A stretch of 8,519 nt of DNA from Microcaldota archaeon (GCA_027371655.1 DAHXMR010000226.1:1-8519), one strand, 5' to 3'. Positions 1-5,444 are shown, counted from the first letter of the stretch. A program made the numbers and translations. Notes: generated by a model from the letters alone, not told the origin.

Positions 1-1074
1 TTGGACGCGTCGGGCAAAGTCGTTGTGTTGGACAAGACGATTTTCTACCCCGAAGGCGGCGGCCAGTGCGCCGACCACGGCACCATAAACGGCACGGAAG
101 TTTATGATGTCCAGAAAAAAGCGGGCGTGATTTTGCACTATTTGAAAAAACCGCTTGCCGCCAAGGCCGGCGATTCCGCGAAACTTGCCTTGAACGTGGA
201 GCGGCGGGCTTCCATTACGCGCCATCACAGTTCCGCCCATATTTTGATTGCCACGACCCGCAAAGTGCTTGGCAATCATGTCTGGCAGTGCGGGAGCAAG
301 AAGGACGAGGACGAGGCGCACGTGGACATCACGCACTTTGAAAAGCCGGCGCGGGCGCAGCAGGATGAAATCGAAAAATTGGCGAACATTGCGGTGATGG
401 AAGCGCACCCCATCACGGTCACGGAAATGGACCGCGGGGAAGCCGAGCAGAAGTATTCTTACAGGCTGTATCAGGGCGGGGGCGCAATCGGGAAAAGAAT
501 CCGCGTGCTTGAAGTCAAGGGAATTGACGTGGAAAGCTGCGGTGGTTTGCACAGGCACAACACGTCGGAAATCGGGTTGATAAAAATCACTGGCTTCGAG
601 CAGATTCAGGACGGGGTTATGCGCGTGCACTACAAGTCGGGGCCCAAGGCGTTGGAATTCGTGCAAAAACAGGAAGCGCTTCTTGACGACGGCCGCGCCG
701 TGTTTTCCGTCGGACGCGACGATTTGCCCAAAACCGCTTCAAGATTCTTCGACGAGTGGAAAGAGCGCGGAAAAGAAGTCGAAAAAATGCGCGCGGAACT
801 CGCACAAAATATGGGCTCACAGTTGGTTTCCGCGGCAAAGGCTTCCCCGCAGAAGCTTGTCGAAAAGTTCGGCATTGACGCCGATGCTAGAACACTTGAG
901 CTTCTGGCAAACGAAGTCGCACAACAAGACGGCTTGTCCGCACTGCTTTCAAACAAGGACGGTTTTCTTGTAGCAGCCTGCAACCCCAAGTCCGGCAAAA
1001 GCGCGCAAGACCTAATCAAAACAAAAGGCGTGGGCGGGGGGACGCAAGCGTTTGCAAGGGGAAAAGTGAAGTAA
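1..1074 (+). CDS. alaS: Alanyl-tRNA synthetase, C-terminal part (5' end outside window)
   Basis: AlaRS charges tRNA-Ala in the cytoplasm and hydrolyses mischarged Ser/Gly-tRNA-Ala. Only the editing and C-terminal parts are here: 357 residues are visible, against roughly 900 for a whole archaeal enzyme. The opening VVLDKTIFYPEGGGQ segment is typical of the AlaRS/AlaX second core. The editing zinc site is seen as HHSSAH (residues 75-80, HxxxH) and CGGLH (C180, H184). The stretch around 240-290 is charged and helical, and a DHHA1-type domain ends in the glycine motif KGVGGGTQAFARG near 342-354. The in-frame TTG at base 1 is not a credible start, because the catalytic class II domain and the tRNA-recognition domain must lie upstream. 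The gene runs convergently into the 157-aa gene with only about 23 bp between them. A free-standing AlaX is less likely because the DHHA1 tail is present. Confidence 0.93.
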   Translation: MDASGKVVVLDKTIFYPEGGGQCADHGTINGTEVYDVQKKAGVILHYLKKPLAAKAGDSAKLALNVERRASITRHHSSAHILIATTRKVLGNHVWQCGSKKDEDEAHVDITHFEKPARAQQDEIEKLANIAVMEAHPITVTEMDRGEAEQKYSYRLYQGGGAIGKRIRVLEVKGIDVESCGGLHRHNTSEIGLIKITGFEQIQDGVMRVHYKSGPKALEFVQKQEALLDDGRAVFSVGRDDLPKTASRFFDEWKERGKEVEKMRAELAQNMGSQLVSAAKASPQKLVEKFGIDADARTLELLANEVAQQDGLSALLSNKDGFLVAACNPKSGKSAQDLIKTKGVGGGTQAFARGKVK

Positions 1075-1097
1075 GCAAATCCCCCGTTGTCCCTAAG

Positions 1098-1571
1098 CTA
1101 CAATTGCACGTTTTTCACGCGGTTTAAATGACGGCTAATGAACTTCCAAATGCGGTTAACAACATTTGGCTTTGAGTTATAAATTTTTCCGGTCTGGTCA
1201 ATAACTTCAACATATTCGATATCGCCGTACTTGTTCTGAATATTTAATACGTGGTTTCCCTCAAGGAGAATAGTTAGTTTCTCGCCTTCACTTATCTTTG
1301 CGGGTAAACCGGGAATAGCCGTGTCTGGTATTATGGGCTTGCGTTGTCCGTTAGAACAGACAACTTGAAAACGGTCGATTTTCACAGCTTTTCCGCCACG
1401 ATTAATGACTTCGGTAATTGCATAATCTTCGGGATCGTCAATATCTCCGCGTTGATCTATGTAGTAGTTCACTGCTATATCCGGACGTTCTTTCCAGAGC
1501 TGCCGAATTAATATAGCCGTAGACAGCGCTGCGCCGTAGGCTGCAATTGGGTCTAATGGAATGTCAAACAA
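1098..1571 (-). CDS. Hypothetical membrane-anchored protein, 157 aa
   Basis: I do not recognise the family. Residues about 8-24 (PIAAYGAALSTAILIRQLW) form one short hydrophobic segment followed by a positively charged KER. The rest (about 30-145) alternates hydrophobic and polar residues like a beta-sandwich domain and would face one side of the membrane. This layout, an N-terminal 'AYGA' helix plus a small beta domain, is common among uncharacterised prokaryotic proteins. The start is TTG at 1571: no ATG, GTG or other TTG lies between it and the upstream in-frame stop, and AGGCG sits a few bases upstream as a possible ribosome binding site. It follows the 159-aa gene on the same strand after about 43 bp, so they may be co-transcribed. 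Its base composition is visibly more AT-rich than alaS or the lipid operon, which may indicate a recent arrival. Confidence 0.7.
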   Translation of the reverse strand: MFDIPLDPIAAYGAALSTAILIRQLWKERPDIAVNYYIDQRGDIDDPEDYAITEVINRGGKAVKIDRFQVVCSNGQRKPIIPDTAIPGLPAKISEGEKLTILLEGNHVLNIQNKYGDIEYVEVIDQTGKIYNSKPNVVNRIWKFISRHLNRVKNVQL

Positions 1572-1614
1572 GTCAAATTCGCCTATGGGACTGGAGTATT
1601 TGATTCCTTTAAAA

Positions 1615-2094
1615 CTATCCGACCTTTGCCAAAAGCACCGTGTAGTTTTGCCCGTATGCTTTGGAGCATGCGGGGCACATGGTGTAGTAGAAGTAGAGCT
1701 TTTCAGTTGCCTTTCCCTTGGAGGCGACGTATTCGTTCATTTGCTTTATCCAAGTGCCCATCTCCTTGTAATCGCCTTGGAACACCTTGGAAAGGAACGT
1801 GCCGGACAGGCGCACGTTTTGCGTGCCTTTGACCTCCTTGGAAACCGCGATGTAAACATCCGCGCCCCAAAGCGAGTTTTCATCCGACAGCATCAGCGGC
1901 TTTGCGGCCTCTGCCTTTGCCGCCCAAATCTTCTCCATGCTCGACGCCATCACTTGGCTGAAATTCAGGGGAATGTGCAAAAACGAGAACACGCGGGCCT
2001 TGACAAAAAGCGCTTCCTTCAAAACAACGGTCTTTTCGTCCCAGGGCTTTGGGTCGAAACGCTTGCAACAACCCGTATCCAAGACTTTCGCCAT
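1615..2094 (-). CDS. Conserved CxxC protein, GyrI-like / 'hydrolase'-annotated family, 159 aa
   Basis: This resembles a family of about 150-160 aa conserved in bacteria and archaea, often annotated simply as 'hydrolase'; its true activity is unknown to me. Seen directly: CCKRFDPKPWDEK near the N-terminus (residues 9-21), SFLHIPLNF (37-45), LSDENSLWGADVYIAV (69-84), and RLSGTFLSKVFQGDYKEMG (95-113). The last has the look of the 'F-x-G-x-Y' segment of GyrI-like small-molecule binding domains. Near the end MCPAC (139-143) gives a CxxC that could bind metal or be redox active, together with C9/C10. The start is ATG at 2094, because an AAGGTGG ribosome site lies 6-7 bases upstream; an upstream ATG (2124) would overlap the preceding small ORF and add an unlikely leader. 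It probably shares a transcript with the 56-aa ORF upstream and possibly the 157-aa gene downstream. Confidence 0.75.
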   Translation of the reverse strand: MAKVLDTGCCKRFDPKPWDEKTVVLKEALFVKARVFSFLHIPLNFSQVMASSMEKIWAAKAEAAKPLMLSDENSLWGADVYIAVSKEVKGTQNVRLSGTFLSKVFQGDYKEMGTWIKQMNEYVASKGKATEKLYFYYTMCPACSKAYGQNYTVLLAKVG

Positions 2095-2105
2095 TTTTTT
2101 CCACC

Positions 2106-2276
2106 TTAGTTGGCATCGCGCCAAGGGGTTGCCGTTCCTCTCTGCATTTCCTTAAAAATATTATCAAGCTCTTTGTGCTCTTTGGCGGAAATTTTTTCGG
2201 CGAGGACATCGGTGCCCCTCAAATCGTGCCACTTTCGGTGTATCTGCTTAACCAATGCGACCGCCCCTGCAAACAC
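2106..2276 (-). CDS. Small hypothetical protein, 56 aa
   Basis: A short reading frame begins at GTG (2276) and stops with TAA 11 bases before the ATG of the 159-aa gene, so the two could be translationally coupled; the downstream gene's AAGGTGG ribosome site overlaps this stop. The protein is charged and helical (AVALVKQIHRKWHDLRG, then AEKISAKEHKELDNIFKEMQRG) and ends TPWRDAN. No family is recognised; it loosely recalls small helical antitoxin-like proteins, but nothing specific supports that. The frame is open further upstream without an ATG/GTG/TTG, and the chosen GTG lies inside a palindrome (2268-2295), so the start is uncertain. The possibility remains that this is chance coding. Confidence 0.42.
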   Translation of the reverse strand: MFAGAVALVKQIHRKWHDLRGTDVLAEKISAKEHKELDNIFKEMQRGTATPWRDAN

Positions 2277-2295
2277 TAGCTTTTCGTGGTTTGCA
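2268..2295. repeat. Palindromic unit E0 (3' side of tRNA-Met)
   Basis: TGCAAAC (2268-2274) and GTTTGCA (2289-2295) form an inverted repeat with a short imperfect extension (CAC/GTG). Its right arm, TTTTCGTGGTTTGCAAT (2281-2297), matches 16 of 17 bases of the right arm of unit E3 (2630-2646). It lies just downstream of the tRNA-Met 3' end, so on that strand it could act in processing or termination. Confidence 0.6.
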
Positions 2296-2344
2296 ATAAA
2301 AAGAAGTATGCCGAGGGGGAGATTTGAACACCCGACCTCTAGAT

Positions 2345-2400
2345 GACCCAGAGCTTGTTTTTCGCAAAACCCCGTGGGGCTGCGTGGAGACTTTCACTCT
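2345..2400 (-). other. tRNA-Met intron 2, canonical position 37/38 (56 nt)
   Basis: Splice sites fit a textbook bulge-helix-bulge for the archaeal tRNA endonuclease. Exon helix CTAGA/TCTAG leads to a 4-bp central helix CTCA/TGGG, with bulges TA|A (5') and TC|A (3'), then helix GAGT/GCTC inside the intron. Inside the intron is a further CCCC/GGGG hairpin. Cutting after the second base of each bulge leaves the loop CTCATAA. Confidence 0.85.
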
Positions 2401-2407
2401 TATGAGT

Positions 2408-2453
2408 TTCGCTATTTTTTGGAAACCGCGTTTTTAGGGCGCGCATTCCGTTT
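2408..2453 (-). other. tRNA-Met intron 1, non-canonical position 30/31 in the anticodon stem (46 nt)
   Basis: The central 4-bp helix is CGCT (tRNA positions 25-28) with AGCG at the intron end. The 5' bulge is AG|A and the 3' bulge AA|A, each cut after its second base. The outer helix is GAG/CTC, short at 3 bp, and the inner helix is weak next to the bulge. Within the intron GGAA..CGCG pairs with CGCG..TTCC to give a stem-loop. Excision restores A31 pairing with T39. A 31/32 junction would give the same mature RNA but a poorer motif. Confidence 0.75.
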
Positions 2454-2498
2454 CTAGCGCTCTAGCCAACTGAGCTACCCCGGCATTTGATTGATTTT

Positions 2499-2544
2499 AT
2501 TGCAAACCCCGAAAGTCTTTCGACTTTTTCAGGTGGTTTGCAAT
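2499..2544. repeat. Palindromic unit E1
   Basis: ATTGCAAACC (2499-2508) and GGTTTGCAAT (2535-2544) are perfect inverted arms of 10 bp. A second inner stem AAAGTC/GACTTT (2512-2517 / 2522-2527) closes a TTTC loop. The left arm, CAAACCCCGAAAG, differs in one base from the left arm of E3. It lies 15 bp upstream of tRNA-Met, overlapping its likely promoter region. Confidence 0.75.
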
Positions 2545-2550
2545 AGTTTT

Positions 2551-2588
2551 GCCAAAAAAATCCCAAAATTCCAAAGTTTTGGTTTGGC
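2551..2588. repeat. Palindromic unit E2
   Basis: GCCAAA (2551-2556) pairs with TTTGGC (2583-2588), and inside it CCAAAA (2563-2568) pairs with TTTTGG (2577-2582). Its sequence is more diverged than E1 and E3, but size and nested design are the same. Confidence 0.6.
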
Positions 2589-2604
2589 GAAGTCTTTTTT
2601 ATTT

Positions 2605-2642
2605 CAAACCACGAAAGTTTTACACGTGTTTTTCGTGGTTTG
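2605..2642. repeat. Palindromic unit E3
   Basis: A perfect 12-bp inverted repeat: CAAACCACGAAA (2605-2616) and TTTCGTGGTTTG (2631-2642), with a 14-nt loop that contains the self-complementary ACACGTGT. It is the best match to E0 and E1. Confidence 0.8.
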
Positions 2643-2647
2643 TAATC

Positions 2648-2690
2648 TATCAAGCCAAGAAAAACGCCGAAAAACTTTCTTGGCTTGATA
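2648..2690. repeat. Palindromic unit E4
   Basis: A perfect 15-bp inverted repeat: TATCAAGCCAAGAAA (2648-2662) and TTTCTTGGCTTGATA (2676-2690), with a 13-nt loop. It is the longest uninterrupted stem of the array. The arms are related in pattern (CAAGCCAAGAAA against CAAACCACGAAA) to E3. Confidence 0.8.
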
Positions 2691-2720
2691 TAGCCTGCCA
2701 AACAATAAAAATCCCAATGC

Positions 2721-2757
2721 AAACCCTCCTGCCCGCGGGCAGGGAAACGAGGTTTTT
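2721..2757 (+). promoter_or_regulatory. GC palindrome and possible occluded ribosome site before the PAP2 gene
   Basis: A 16-bp perfect palindrome, CCTGCCCGCGGGCAGG (2728-2743), lies just before the ribosome site GAGGT (2749-2753) and the ATG at 2760. The ribosome site also sits in GAGGTTT, which is complementary to AAACC(C)TC at 2721-2728, so the leader RNA could fold with the ribosome site in a stem. An 11-base copy of the core, CCCGCGGGCAG, recurs at 4612-4622 upstream of tmk. Function is inferred. Confidence 0.45.
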
Positions 2758-2759
2758 TT

Positions 2760-3323
2760 ATGCAAACTTTCGCGCTTGACTTTTCCCGCGCACTTGCCGC
2801 AGCTTTTTCGCCGCAAGCCGCGTTCCACGACAGTTTTTTCGCGATACTCGCGGTTTTCACGGTTCTCGCAATGCTTTTCCTAAAGGCGGAAAACAAGCTG
2901 CCACTCTTGCTTGCACTCTTCCTTTCCGTCACGATGATTCCCGTAATCAAGGCCGCGTACAACGACCCCCGCCCCTGCGCAGGACTGGAAACGTGCTCCA
3001 TCGACGCGGGCTTCCCCTCCGGGCACTCCTCGCTTGCCGCGATTTACGCAATCGCCGCGCTTGGCACTCTTTCGTTTTACCTTTTCCTTCCCGCCGGAAT
3101 CGCCATAGCGGTTTCAAGGGTGACAAGCAACGAGCACACGTGGATGCAGGTGGCAGGCGGCGTGGCAACCGGCTTGGTGCTGTTCTTCGCGTCAAAGGCA
3201 TTGGTCGAATCCGCAATGGACTTTGCCGCAAGGCGCGGATTGCTCCCAACAAAACGCCTTAAGCTCACGCGGTGGCAGGAAAAGCGCGCTTCGAAAAAAA
3301 CAAGGGCAGGTGCTAAAAGATGA
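2760..3323 (+). CDS. PAP2-family membrane lipid phosphatase, 187 aa
   Basis: PAP2/type 2 phosphatidic acid phosphatases remove phosphate from lipid phosphates or diphosphates (phosphatidate, undecaprenyl-PP, dolichyl-PP) at the membrane. Three signature motifs are visible: KAAYNDPRP (K64 to P72), PSGHS (87-91) and SRVTSNEHTWMQ (119-130). Hydrophobic segments lie at about 25-42, 46-62, 90-117 and 130-147, and the C-terminal tail (155-187) is strongly basic. In the third motif the usual Asp after the catalytic His is Gln (H126, Q130); similar 'HTxxQV' forms occur to my knowledge in some prokaryotic PAP2 proteins, so activity is not ruled out. The ATG at 2760 follows a GAGGT ribosome site at a good distance. 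The stop overlaps the next start as ATGA (3320-3323), so the gene is translationally coupled to the kinase-like gene; a dolichyl/polyprenyl-PP phosphatase role is the best inference. Confidence 0.88.
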   Translation: MQTFALDFSRALAAAFSPQAAFHDSFFAILAVFTVLAMLFLKAENKLPLLLALFLSVTMIPVIKAAYNDPRPCAGLETCSIDAGFPSGHSSLAAIYAIAALGTLSFYLFLPAGIAIAVSRVTSNEHTWMQVAGGVATGLVLFFASKALVESAMDFAARRGLLPTKRLKLTRWQEKRASKKTRAGAKR

Positions 3324-3892
3324 AGGAAGAGCACCGGCAAATGTTCCACCTGTTCTTCGGCCTCGCCATAGTGCTGGCCGCGCTTTTTTTGGGCCGCAAC
3401 GCCGCGGTTTTCCTTTTGCTCGCACTGCTTTGCGCGGGGCTTTTGCTCATGCAATTCGTCGTGCGCGGCTACCGCGGGAGCGCAATAACCGGCGTGCTAA
3501 CGCAATTCGAGCGGGCAGGCGCATTGCCCGGAAAAGGCGCGCTTATGTTTTTGGTGGGCGCGCTGTTTTTGCTGTCCTACTCGCGCGACTACCAATTCTC
3601 GCTGGGCGTGCTCCTGATTCTCGCGGCCGGCGACGCCTTTTCCACCTTCGTGGGAATACGCGGCACGCACGCGCTTCCGTGGAACCCGCGCAAAAGCTGG
3701 GAAGGCACCATCGCATTCTTCCTTTCCGCTTCCTTCGCGTCGTTTCCCCTGCTTTCAGTTCCCTTCTTAAACCCATTGCCCGTAATCGTGTATTCGCTTG
3801 CGGCATCCGCCATAGAATCCCTTCCACTGCCGCTTGACGACAACCTCACGATTCCGCTTGGCGCGCTCGCATTGCGCGCGGCGTTTCCGTGA
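3320..3892 (+). CDS. CTP-dependent polyprenol/dolichol kinase-like (SEC59/DGK1 superfamily) membrane protein, 190 aa
   Basis: Members of this superfamily (dolichol kinase, phytol kinase, yeast diacylglycerol kinase) phosphorylate a lipid alcohol using CTP and share a fold with CDP-diacylglycerol synthases. Signature segments seen: RQMFHLFFG (6-14), FERAGALPGKGALMFLVG (63-80), GDAFSTFVGIRGTHALPW (104-121), KSWEGTIAFF (125-134) and ESLPLPLDDNLTIPL (166-180). The last two are the most diagnostic. About six hydrophobic segments span the length. It overlaps the PAP2 gene by ATGA, with AGGTG upstream as a ribosome site. The pair could run a cycle: the phosphatase frees the lipid alcohol or monophosphate and the kinase rephosphorylates it, for example for an N-glycan carrier. 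The substrate (dolichol, archaeol-type alcohol or diacylglycerol-like lipid) cannot be told from sequence. Confidence 0.85.
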   Translation: MKEEHRQMFHLFFGLAIVLAALFLGRNAAVFLLLALLCAGLLLMQFVVRGYRGSAITGVLTQFERAGALPGKGALMFLVGALFLLSYSRDYQFSLGVLLILAAGDAFSTFVGIRGTHALPWNPRKSWEGTIAFFLSASFASFPLLSVPFLNPLPVIVYSLAASAIESLPLPLDDNLTIPLGALALRAAFP

Positions 3893-3928
3893 AAAAATCC
3901 GCACAAGCAGTTTTGTATCCTTCACAGG

Positions 3929-4609
3929 GTGGGCTTGCAGACGAACCTAGAGTTTACCCAATTGGAAATGCTGTTCGACCGCGCGAAAGCCAAAGTGCGC
4001 TTTCCCAACCTTGCCGCAAACCTCCCGCAGGACGCGCCCAAAGCCCTCGAAGAACTCGCGAAAAAATACCCCGCAATCGAAGAAGGCAAAAACCCCATAC
4101 GCGAAGCAGTGCTCCTGGCGCTTTTCAAGAATTCCGTCGAAACAACGGTGGCGCCCGCCCTCGTGCCCCGCGAAGACTCGCTTGTCCTCCTGGGAAAACA
4201 CTCCCCCAAATCCTGGTGGGCGGCAAAAACATTCGTGCCCCTGGGCGGCGTGGTCGAATACTCCGATTTCCACGGCGCAAAAACATTGGGCGACGCGTTC
4301 TCCAACGCGCTTTTGCGCGAGGCCGAAGAAGAAGCCGGCCTTGTGCCGACCCAATTCTCCCACTCCTACGTCGGCTCCTTCAAATACCCCGCAATAGGCT
4401 TCAACGTGCACGCATACTGCGGATTCCTGCACTCCGACCCCGACCAGGCGTCCGAAGACCACCACCTCTCACAAGTCACCCTCTCCCCGAAAAACGCGGA
4501 ACACGACTGCTTCATGTGGCTCCCCGTAAAACACGCGCTCACCTCGCCCCTCGTGCACAAGGCGGCAAAACACGTCATAAGAAGCGCGGTCAAATTCCAC
4601 CGCAATTAA
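3929..4609 (+). CDS. NUDIX hydrolase with N-terminal extension, 226 aa
   Basis: NUDIX enzymes cleave nucleoside diphosphates linked to another group. The 23-residue box is complete at residues 116-138: G-AKTLG-D-AFSNALL-REAEEEAGL, with Asp in place of the first Glu, which need not abolish metal binding since the REAEEEAG part is intact. A leading glycine-rich PLGGVVEY (104-111) precedes it. The N-terminal 70 residues are a charged helical extension (ALEELAKKYPAIEEGKNPIREAVLLALF) not part of the core. The C-terminal part (140-226) has a conventional fold ending in a basic stretch. The start is a GTG at 3929, 36 bp after the kinase stop; no convincing ribosome site is seen, and the ATG at 3968 (residue 14) is an alternative. 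It likely belongs to the PAP2/kinase transcript. Substrate unknown. Confidence 0.82.
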   Translation: MGLQTNLEFTQLEMLFDRAKAKVRFPNLAANLPQDAPKALEELAKKYPAIEEGKNPIREAVLLALFKNSVETTVAPALVPREDSLVLLGKHSPKSWWAAKTFVPLGGVVEYSDFHGAKTLGDAFSNALLREAEEEAGLVPTQFSHSYVGSFKYPAIGFNVHAYCGFLHSDPDQASEDHHLSQVTLSPKNAEHDCFMWLPVKHALTSPLVHKAAKHVIRSAVKFHRN

Positions 4610-4626
4610 TTCCCGCGGGCAGAAAG

Positions 4627-4634
4627 GTTAAAAC
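4627..4634 (+). promoter_or_regulatory. Possible archaeal TATA box for tmk
   Basis: GGTTAAAA preceded by AGAAAG (BRE-like) is centred about 40 bp before the tmk ATG; an initiation site some 26 bp downstream would leave a leader of about 14 nt. The match to the archaeal TATA consensus is modest and the call is tentative. Confidence 0.3.
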
Positions 4635-4669
4635 CCGCAACAAGCGTTCTAATTTTCGGGAACAAAAAA

Positions 4670-5293
4670 ATGCAACGCGGAACTTTCATCGCAATCGAAG
4701 GAATCGACGGAAGCGGCAAGGGCACAATCGCACAAATGCTCGCCGACGAATTGGGAAAACGCTTTAAAGTGATTTTAACAGCCGAGCCAAGCAACTCCTC
4801 ATTCGGAAAAAAATTGAGGCAAATGCTGGCAAAAGACAAAAACCCAAGCGCAAACGCCGAAAAATATTTGGAATTGTTTGTAAAAGACCGCGAACACCAC
4901 GCCAAGAACACGATACTTCCCGCGCTTGCCGCGGGCTTTGTCGTATTGTGCGACCGCTACAAATACTCCACACTCGCCTTCCAGTCCGCGCAGGGCATTT
5001 CCCCCCAAAAAATAATCAAACTGCACAAAGGGCTCCCCGTCCCCGACTTGGCGATAATCCTTGACGTTTCGCCCCAAGTCGCAATGGCGAGGATGAAAAA
5101 GCGGGGAAAAAAGAACGAAAAGTTTGAGCAGCTAGAATTTATGCGCGCCTTGCGCGCCAACTACTTGGCACTTCCCAAGCTTTTGCCGAAGGAGAACATC
5201 AGGAAAATCGACGCGAACAAGCCCGTGAAACGGGTTTTCGCGCAGGCGTTGAAGCTTGTGGAAAAAGAGCTTGCAAAAGCGCAAAACGGCTAA
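4670..5293 (+). CDS. tmk: Thymidylate kinase (dTMP kinase), 207 aa
   Basis: The enzyme phosphorylates dTMP to dTDP with ATP, the step before dTTP, in the cytoplasm. The protein has normal family length. Seen: P-loop EGIDGSGKGT (10-19), AEP (38-40), the DRYKYSTLAFQ dTMP-site motif (95-105), LDVSPQVAMARMKKRGKKNEKFEQ (131-154) giving the Walker B-like strand followed by a basic LID region, and a helical C-terminus. No missing key residue is obvious. The ATG at 4670 follows an A-rich run with no clear ribosome site, so a short or nearly leaderless transcript is possible. It lies 60 bp after the NUDIX gene; a shared theme of nucleotide metabolism is plausible but not shown. An unusually weak point is only the absence of a visible ribosome site. 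Confidence 0.95.
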   Translation: MQRGTFIAIEGIDGSGKGTIAQMLADELGKRFKVILTAEPSNSSFGKKLRQMLAKDKNPSANAEKYLELFVKDREHHAKNTILPALAAGFVVLCDRYKYSTLAFQSAQGISPQKIIKLHKGLPVPDLAIILDVSPQVAMARMKKRGKKNEKFEQLEFMRALRANYLALPKLLPKENIRKIDANKPVKRVFAQALKLVEKELAKAQNG

Positions 5294-5369
5294 ACAAAAG
5301 CGAATAAAAACCACAAGGCGCACAACAATTTTCCTCGAAAGGAACCCAATCTAATTTTCAGCATTTTTT

Positions 5370-5444
5370 GCTCCAGTCGTCTAGTCCGGTCAAGGATACG
5401 GGCCTTTCGAGTCTGCGACCCGGGTTCAAATCCCGGCTGGAGCA
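5370..5444 (+). tRNA. tRNA-Glu (TTC)
   Basis: A 75-nt cloverleaf folds by hand. Acceptor GCTCCAG pairs with CTGGAGC, with A73 and no CCA encoded. The D-stem is GTCT/GGAT with G-U pairs and an 11-nt loop. Anticodon stem CGGGC/GTCTG has two G-U pairs, loop CTTTCGA, anticodon TTC. The variable loop is CGAC, the T-stem CCGGG/CCCGG and loop TTCAAAT. No intron is present. A hairpin TTCCT/AGGAA (5330-5343 region) lies between tmk and the tRNA. An integrase gene follows 76 bp downstream, so the 3' end is a likely integration site. Confidence 0.93.
5421..5444 (+). other. Probable attachment site (tRNA-Glu 3' part)
   Basis: The T-stem/loop plus acceptor 3' strand is the usual core for tRNA-directed tyrosine recombinases, and the integrase lies just downstream. 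Exact core length cannot be fixed without the other border. Confidence 0.4.

Larger units (their letters stand above)
2309..2484 (-). tRNA. tRNA-Met (CAT, elongator-type), two introns
   Basis: The mature 74-nt tRNA is assembled from three exons on the minus strand: 2484-2454, 2407-2401 and 2344-2309. Acceptor GCCGGGG pairs with CCTCGGC (one G-U) with A73 and no encoded CCA. The D-stem is GCTC/GAGC. The anticodon stem CTAGA/TCTAG is perfect and the loop is CTCATAA, giving anticodon CAT. The variable loop is AGGTC and the T-loop TTCAAAT. The GCCGGGG acceptor and CTCATAA loop fit archaeal elongator tRNA-Met rather than initiator or the tRNA-Ile2. Without removing both introns, position 33 is not U, so a single-intron reading fails. 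The T-stem has one U-U mismatch (52-62), which is unusual. The assignment is from hand folding, but each splice site fits a bulge-helix-bulge. Confidence 0.88.

Noticed and set aside
1561..2109. Long + strand reading frame opposite the CxxC gene
   Set aside because: Antisense shadow; the minus strand has the recognisable protein, ribosome site and codon pattern.
2408..2458. tRNA-Pro(CGG) or single-intron reading of the minus-strand tRNA
   Set aside because: It would give A at position 33 and no acceptable bulge-helix-bulge; the two-intron Met model restores the loop CTCATAA.
2499..2690. CRISPR array
   Set aside because: The units are themselves palindromes with differing arms and no fixed repeat/unique-spacer pattern; no cas genes nearby.
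2462..3001. Minus-strand frame of 179 aa over the palindromes and the PAP2 5' end
   Set aside because: Lies across palindromes and tRNA start, and is antisense to a clear PAP2 gene.
3223..3837. Arg-rich + strand frame of 204 aa
   Set aside because: Out-of-frame shadow of the kinase-like gene, which has conserved SEC59/DGK1 motifs.
3947..4465. Minus-strand frame of 172 aa
   Set aside because: Antisense shadow of the NUDIX gene; Phe/Gly/Val-rich with no motif.
3889..4767. Arg/Pro-rich + strand frame of 292 aa starting at the kinase stop
   Set aside because: Composition of an out-of-frame shadow; the NUDIX and tmk frames carry the conserved motifs.
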